Assembly: GCA_037893245.1 (NCBI GenBank)
Contig: JBAIAA010000669.1
Location: 496,001 to 560,000 of the forward strand
DNA: 64,000 bases
Direction of reading: 5' to 3'
DNA from: Crossaster papposus
Taxonomy: Eukaryota; Echinodermata; Asteroidea; Velatida; Solasteridae
This document shows, piece by piece, positions 57,401-64,000 of this stretch (position 1 is the stretch's first letter; the number at the start of each line of letters is the position of its first letter). Below the pieces are notes generated by a model, which had not been told where the DNA came from, did not search any database, and saw nothing but the letters and a program-made list of their open reading frames with translations. Both the position numbers and the translations under genes were made by a program.

Positions 57401-58455
57401 CGGTTTTAGTAAAAAAAAAAATTGGGAATGTAATTGCCATATCTGGTGTTATTTGGAGCGGTTGCTATAGTGTTGATGCTGACATTCTCGAGAGATATTT
57501 TGATTTATTTCAGTTTATTATCTTTGTGTAATTATATTTGTGTAATTTCAATTTCAGATTATTAAATTTAAACATATTTTCCACCCTTTAATACCCGTGG
57601 GGAGGAGAGATAATTGCCATGAAAAGCTATTATTCAAAATAAATACACCTCGATTGCAAATCAATTATGTGAATATTTCACAGGTTAATATTCTTTCCTG
57701 CGAATGGAGACATATGTAATGTCCATTATTAACTTCCGTAGCTTTACGCCGAAGGCCTGCACGCGCACATTGTCTTCTGAAACACAGGGGCCTAGAGGGG
57801 GCGCGCTGCCCTTCATTGGCGCGAGTTAAAAATAGTAACAGGTTTTCCCCACAGTGAGTAAATTGTGCTGCACGCAATGCATGCCTCCTCGTCAAATACT
57901 GCGCAGTTGTTGAACAAATACATGTACATGTACACAGGATGCTGCGGTAGTCGATACGTACCTTGTTTCGATAAGTATAACTACACAAGTGATAACCTTT
58001 CGCCGCTCGAAAGTATACCGGCGGTACCTGGACCGGTGGAAGGCCATTCTTGTGTTTTACTCGCGCCGAAAATGTGGTTGAAGACCACATCCAACTGACG
58101 AATCAGTTTTAAAAAGTGAGTACATTGTAGTTGTAGTACATGTACAATACATATGAATCATGTTACATGTATTACACATTACATGTTGCACAGATTCAAT
58201 GTGATTGGGTGTTGCTTGAATCATGCCTGATTCGTAAGATAAAGGAACGATTAGCTTTTGTAGTCTGTAATAGAACACAATAATTGATCCTGAATCTGAA
58301 CCAAGTTGCTCTGTTCATTTCCGTGTAAAAAATGACACTTTCTCTGGTCAAAATTTGGTCGAAAATGTCACTTTCCCAATCGAAATGACATTTTTGTTGA
58401 CTCGGGAAAAGTGTCGTTTTGACCATGAAGTGCGGATAAAGCAAATATTCACTCT
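57401..58455. repeat. Module C spacer, copy 7 (uninterrupted)
   Basis: Collinear with 23411-24978. It contains both empty sites used to define the large insertions: TGTGGTTGAAGACCACATCC at about 58073 (the 4-kb element) and GACCATGAAGTGCGGATAAA at about 58422 (the 7.5-kb element). No gene is seen. Confidence 0.75.
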
Positions 58456-58493
58456 GACCTATAGTGATGGTCGGTTACACGTTCAAATTTGAA

Positions 58494-59135
58494 ATATACA
58501 AATCAAATAAGTTAAGAGGGCCTAACATTTCGATCTTAACAAGATCTTCTTCAGAGACAAAATGGCTGTGTACAAGATACAAACATATATGATGCACATC
58601 ATGGTTGGCAAAAGAAACACAAAAGAAAAAGCACAGAGTCCCGTTGAACAATTAACAAAGGGAGGCTTAGGCTGAGGGATTAAAGGGTAAGGTAAGTTTG
58701 GGTAGGATCAAAGACAGACCAAGGGGGTAAAGGGGTGTGAATTTGGGTTGGGGAACAACAACAGACGGAGTAAAACCACAATGAAGGGGGTCCAGGGTGA
58801 AGATCAAAGGGAAGAACTAATAAACAACTATGACTAGGAGTAATTGTGGGGGGGGGGGGGGTTTAAAATAGACAGGGGAAACCGGAGGAGTGAGAACAAA
58901 CAAAACAAACAAAGAAATAAATCTGAAACAGATGACAAGTAGGAGAACACAAAATGAAGTTAATCATTTCCTAGTTAGATATTGAGCCCATGTTGTTGAA
59001 TAGTCGAAGACGATTCAACCAAACTTTATCCCGGCTGAGGCGGACTGAGTCTTTCCGATGGCCAAGTGATTCTTTGCCCTGTAGAATCATATCAGAAATA
59101 CAATGGTTAGGCTGGTTGAAGTGATGACCGACGGG
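58494..59135 (-). mobile_element. Penelope-like element 3' end, copy 3
   Basis: Minus-strand paralogue of 33417-34090, including the GIY-YIG tail (about 59050-58980) and the CTGAAGA/AGATC/GAAA block at about 58520-58560. The G run at about 58848-58861 is shorter than in copy 1. It is truncated and non-functional. Confidence 0.7.
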
Positions 59136-61470
59136 GGGTATCATGTTTCTTGGTGTTGACAGTAGATCGATTTTTTAGGGCATTTTTGGTCTCTCGTTTG
59201 GTCTCATTTGGTAATTGAAACTTCGTTTAACCCTAACCCCCTTGGCTCTCGCAGGAGAAAGTAGACCAAACCATCAATTCTTTTCGTACATTGCGTTATG
59301 GGGACAATCAATAGGGTTTGTCTAATCTCAAAATCAGTCAGAACAGCATCACCCTAATTTGTCCTCTTCTACATGAACTTCCACAACTTTACACAGGTAC
59401 TTATTGGTACACTTTACTAAACCTAACTGTACTAAACCTGCCAAACTCCAACAGTTGAAGTTTGATTGACTTGTTACAGATGAGTCAATGTATTGTTCAG
59501 TATGGGATCACTGTCAAGCGATATGAATGTGCTTGAGTACGAGTGGGGACACACAGAGGGGTACATGTTATACACAAGCAGTTTACCTGAAACTAGCTGT
59601 GCTGTGAACAGCCGTGGGTCACCCACTAATAAATGCCGGTGCATCCCCCCCCCCCCCCCAAACTCCAACATTTCTACAAGTCTCATTCATTTCTGTCCTG
59701 AACCTGACAGAATTCAACAGGGTCGATCTCTCTAGATTTTGGTACTGATTCAAACAAAGCCCAACAACAAGTTGCTAAGATTTGGTACCAGACCTGCCAA
59801 AATCTAGCAAAACCTGCAGTTGGAGTTTGATGGGTTTGGGTATATTGCTTTTAATATACCCATTTTACAACCCTTCTAATGGTGTAAAGTATGATATGGA
59901 CTAAGGAATGGATGATACTTTATCATTAGTTTTTGGGGGAGTCGGGTTGGTGTAGCGGTTCTTTCCTCGCCTTCCACCACTATGACCCGGGTTCGCATCC
60001 GGCCTGGGCCAATATGTGGATTGGGTTTTCAGTCCCTGCCCGACTCCGTGGGTTTTTCCCCAGGATATTCTTCTGGGGTTTCCCTCCCACCTCTAAAACT
60101 GTAACTTCTTCACATTAATTGTTGAATAAAATAAAAAATTGTTGAATGAAATAAAAAATTGTTGAATGAAATAAAAAATTGTTGAATGAAATTTGTTCCC
60201 GCCGTGAATATGGCCATTGATGCTGGTACGGCGTTAAACCCTAAATACTCACTCACTCACTCACTCACTCATTAGTTTTTAAACATTTACGGTTTCACAT
60301 TTTAACGAGTACCTTCTAGTACCTACGGTAAAATGTCATAAATTTGTAATATATCGAAATAATTAAACATCCTTGTCAATATAAAATGCCAGTAAATTAG
60401 CGGAAATTTCCCTTTTGCTCGTAAAGGTCGACATTCGTAAAGGTGTTTTCAACAAAAACAACGTCCCCTGTTGATAGGCATAGTCAGCGCGCGTTTCAGC
60501 GCTGCAACGTATTTTCTTACCGAGTGGTTTGTACGACGTCCTTAATTGCGACGCAGGTGAATTACCGTGTGCCTTATTTCGCGCATCGACTATATGGTGG
60601 GTTGTTGAAACTCCCTCAAAAAGCAATACCGGTAAAACAAACTAGGTTAACAAAAACATAAAACAACCAACACGAATATTTATTTTTGTAACAATTACGC
60701 TACATGTATACGTCAGCGTGCAGAGCCAAACAAAAAGTAAACACCATTTCAACCAGCCAGACGTGTTTCCCCCCAGGGAAACTTTCAATGACTTTTATTT
60801 TATATGTCCAGCCAGGGACTGACGACGATGTGAAGCAAATATCTGAATGACTTTAATGTAAACATAGATCTTATTATTGTCTGATGCGTGACCTCTCTGA
60901 ATCCAATCTATGGACGGTTGCCGGTTCCCTTATGACAAAGAATCCTCCATTGTGGACGGTCTCACATTTAATTAATTCCTGTTCCATTGCGAAGGGTGTC
61001 AACAGGAAGATGGAACAGTCAAGTACGCCACCCTCTAATGAGGAGATCTGGAATAAATACCTAAAAAGAAGATGGGTCGGCCGCAACAAGAGGCCGGACT
61101 GTAGCTAGATAAATTATAACGGACTACATAAGCAACAGAAGGGTAGTATTAAATGCACAAATTATCACGAGAGGACGCTATGCAGAAAAAAGCGCCCTCT
61201 TTCAAATGTAAATTACGGTGAGTTACGTTTTTAGAAAACTTTCAACCTTGTTTTTCGTACCCAGCGATGATGTTTAAACATACTTGATATAGTTGTTTGG
61301 ATTTTTGACTGTTCATTGTCCTGAGATTCACTGTTGTCTGTGTCACATATGGTTTTAAACCACTGCCGTCCATTTTACAGCTCCATGCCCCTCCTCAACA
61401 TAACCATCCTGACACAGTATTCCTGAATGTAATAGTCGAAATGGATTTTCTTTCTTTCTTTTTCCTGAAG
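59136..61470. other. 5' flank B of gene 7
   Basis: Collinear with 34091-36112, interrupted by the SINE at 59935-60269. There are about 80 extra bases at 59140-59230 and a C run at 59646-59659. The tract ending CCTGAAG (AG at 61469-61470) may be a 3' splice site before the gene 7 ATG. Confidence 0.65.
59935..60269 (+). mobile_element. tRNA-derived SINE with (CACT)n tail
   Basis: The head has RNA polymerase III boxes (GGTTGGTGTAGCGG and GGGTTCGCATCC). The middle holds four tandem units of about 20 bp (ATTGTTGAATGAAATAAAAA, about 60118-60190). The tail domain GGCCATTGATGCTGGTACGG, GCGTTAAACCCTAAA leads into a CACT repeat (60248-60270). The direct repeat CATTAGTTTTT flanks it (59924-59934 and 60270-60280). 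The corresponding site in the gene 4 flank (34867) is empty. Confidence 0.92.
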
Positions 61471-61489
61471 TATACAATTCATGATCACG

Positions 61490-63400
61490 ATGGCGGAGGC
61501 TGCAGCCCGAACCGTGTTGGACACAATTAGCCAGGGGCACCTGTAATGTCTGATCTGCTGCTGCCGATTCAAGGATCCTAGGATGCTAGACTGTCTTCAT
61601 AGCTTCTGCCTGAATTGTCTGGGAGAGATGGTGAGCAAAGAGACGACAGAGAGGGCAAGGATAACATGTCCACTCTGCAGGAGAGAGACCGACCTTACTG
61701 ACGAAGGAGTGCAGAGTCTGTCTTCTAGCTTCTTTCTGATATCTCTTGTCGATGAGATAAGCAAACAAGAGCAGTTATTAGAAAAGATAACTACTACTAT
61801 TGCGACTTGTGAATCATGTGAAGAAGGAAATGAGGCCGTGTCGAGATGCCTTGACTGCAAGAATAACATATGCAAGAAATGCCAAGAGGCACACCAATTT
61901 CTGAGGTCCACCAAAGAGCATCGCATCATTCCAGCAGACGACGTAAACAAATCGACGGCTTCATCAACATATGTTACCAAGACTGTCACATCACCAAAAT
62001 CATGTAGAAAGCATAGTGATCAGGCCGTATGCTTTCACTGTAAAACTTGTGATGTGTTGATTTGCGCCATGTGCGCTGCAACTGAGCACCGAACAGCGGA
62101 ACATAAGTTCATTGGTATCGGGGATGCCATCGAATTATTCCGTGAGAGTGTCAAGGACATATTGCAAAAGTTCCAAAAAAGCAAAAAGCAATTTGCTTCA
62201 AACGAAGACTCCATTAAACATGCACGGAATAGATTGCAAACAAAACTGGCTCAGGCTTGCAGTGATATTTCTGAAAAAGCCGAAGCAGAAATTGCTAAAA
62301 TCAGAAGCAAAGCAAAGGTAATCACCGAACAAGTCAACAAAATCGGTCAGGAGAGAGACGGTGAGTACGAAAAGGCGCTCAGGCGCAGCCGTGACCAGAT
62401 GAAACGCGCAGATCAAATCGTCACGGCCGTAAACGACTTGATGAGTCAAGTCGATGATTTCGAGCTCTTGGAACTCAAACCGAAGGTGATGCACAACTTG
62501 AAATTCCAGAAAGAGCTTAAGTGCGAACCGGCAAAGGTAGATCTTTCGTTCATTGGGGTCAAATGTCAAGATGTCGTCAGTGGAAATGATCTTGGGAAGA
62601 TATTGCTCAAAGAGAAGTGGCTAGTGAAGGAAGAGTTCGGCAATGAAGGAAACGGTGACGGGGAATTCCAATTGGCCAGCCGAGTTGCATGTTTTAGCAA
62701 TGGGGACATTGCTGTGACAGACACAACACTGAAACGACTATCGATATTTACCCCCACTGGACATTTAAAAACTTCGGCCGCTCAAAGCGGTCATCAGCTG
62801 GACGGTCCTCGGGGCGTTGCTGTCACCTCGGACGATCTGCTTTTTGTCACGGACAAAAAGAAAGTGAAGGTTTTTGACAACAATCTTCAGTTGATTCGCG
62901 AATTCAAACCCTCTAAGGAAGAGGCAAGTCAGTTAACCGCTATTGCGCTAGACGCAGCTGGAGAACGACTAGCTGTGGCTGACTCGGGCAGGGAAGTTGT
63001 TTCTGTGCATTTGCTTGATGGTTCGTTAGTAGCAACTATTCCAAATAAAAATGTGAAATTTCATTTAGCGATGGATAACATGGAGCGCCTGTTCATTTCT
63101 AACTACGAAAATAAAACCCTCTCCTGCGTAGACCTCAAGGGCAATGAGGTGTTCTGTATCAAGACACTTGCGGACAAAAATCCTGCGAATCCTGCTGGGA
63201 TCCTTTGTGACAGTCACGGCTACTTTAATGTAGCTGTTCATTACGGAGACACGGGAACCATACAGCAGTATGATTTAAATGGATCACAGGTAGGAACTGT
63301 AGCCGAAAAGCTGTATAATCCGCTAGAAATGACCTATACACCCACTGGCGACGTGGTTGTTGCAGACCTACATTCCATCAAGATCTTGCAGCGGATGTGA
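61490..63400 (+). pseudogene. TRIM-NHL gene 7, early stop codon
   Basis: Full-length homologue whose codon 19 is TAA (61544-61546; GAA in all other copies), directly before the first RING Cys. From codon 20 to the QRM end at 63400 the frame is open and all other zinc ligands, coiled coil and six NHL blades are intact. The next in-frame Met is codon 32 (61583), which would give a 605-aa protein missing C20 and C23 and so without a working RING. Such a product could act as a RING-less TRIM, but reinitiation would be needed. The 5' flank is type B and the 3' flank type A, the opposite mix to gene 5. A single substitution makes this the least damaged of the broken copies. Confidence 0.9.
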
Positions 63401-63940
63401 ATTGCCTGCTAGGCCCCGCTGCTTACTTGAACCAAACTACATCTGATATAGGCTCCGCGCAAAAGTACCCCTCTCAGCGGAAAGAAAATGCGAGCTTGTG
63501 GAGTCATTAGACGCCATCTTACCAGACTTCAATTTAAGGCCGTTTTCCAAATCCCAGCTTCGTCTCCGTCTTTGGCTTCGTTCATGCAGTTTGGCAATAG
63601 TGATGGAGCCGGAGATTAATGTATCGTACATACAACATCATGAAGCTAATTAAGCTAACCATATACATGTTGTGCGTGCCGAGATTGATCACTGAATCGG
63701 GGGCCTACACTCTCTGAGATTATTATTCTTGATGTGCGAGGTGCTTGCAACCGCTCAGACTTGTATCGTTCCCGACGCAACCGATGTCAACAAACTAGCT
63801 GTCTTTCTGAATGTGTAAGAGTAAAAAGCCCACTCTCGAAAAGAGTGAATCTCTTATAAAACCACTCCAACAAGAGTGTAATTGAGTTTTTCAGAGTGAA
63901 GGCAACTCCCCAAAAATGAAAATCGCTCCAAAAGAGTAAA
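63401..63940. other. 3' flank A of gene 7
   Basis: No gene is seen. It is homologous to 3143-3590 and 19594-20015: GACGCCATCTTACCAGACTT, GGCCGTTTTCCAAATCCCAG and an AGAGTGAA cluster at 63830-63940, where the sequence switches abruptly to NHL coding sequence. Confidence 0.65.
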
Positions 63941-64000
63941 TGTGCATTTGCTTGATGGCTCGTTAGTAGCAACCATTCCAAATGAAAATGTGAATTTCGA
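63941..64000 (+). pseudogene. TRIM-NHL fragment, unit 8 (runs off the window)
   Basis: The last 60 bases match the middle of NHL blade 3 of the other copies (VHLLDGSLVATIPNENVNF), joined directly to AGAGTAAATGTG of the AGAGTGAA repeat cluster. RING, B-boxes and coiled coil are absent at this junction, so it is a 5'-truncated copy. What follows lies outside the window. Confidence 0.85.

Overview
The window is AT-rich invertebrate nuclear DNA with no prokaryotic or organellar character. It carries RBCC-NHL (TRIM) genes, MITE-like foldback elements, Penelope-like retroelement tails, a tRNA-derived SINE with a CACT tail, and minisatellites. The closest general match is an invertebrate deuterostome (echinoderm, hemichordate or cephalochordate), where large intron-poor TRIM expansions are known. 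The species cannot be fixed from sequence alone.

The backbone is a tandem array of seven near-full-length TRIM-NHL copies, all on the + strand: genes 1-7 at 960, 12541, 17675, 36133, 43748, 52606 and 61490. A fragment of an eighth lies at the right edge. Each copy has an uninterrupted coding exon of about 1.9 kb (RING, two B-boxes, coiled coil, six NHL blades, about 633 aa). Only gene 4 is an intact standard gene. Gene 1 is open but has an exact in-frame duplication of two NHL blades and a shifted C-terminus. Genes 2, 3, 5, 6 and 7 are broken by small frameshifts or nonsense codons while staying very similar, so the array looks young, recombining and decaying.

The array is built from modules. 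There are two kinds of 5' flank: A (genes 1, 3, 5, and in modified form 6), each with a palindromic MITE just upstream of the ATG, and B (genes 2, 4, 7). There are two kinds of 3' flank: A (genes 1, 3, 6, 7) and B (genes 2, 4, 5). A shared spacer, 'module C', lies between units. Genes 5 and 7 have opposite mixed flanks, as expected from exchange within the coding exon. The gene 3-gene 4 block (about 17.3-38 kb) and the gene 6-gene 7 block (about 52.2-63.4 kb) are two copies of one larger duplication, so each serves as an empty-site control for insertions in the other.

The spacers hold nested mobile elements whose ends can be placed from paralogous empty sites and target duplications. They include a 3,992-bp element with a 110-bp satellite (4276-8267), a 7,501-bp composite element (24979-32479) with a GC-rich coding-like core split by a further insertion, a three-level nest at 20.6-23.4 kb, nested 8-bp-TSD elements at 48104-50828, and a SINE at 59935-60269. 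Functionally, the only likely products are one or two cytoplasmic TRIM-NHL ubiquitin ligases. Everything else is repeat biology that has shaped and broken the cluster.
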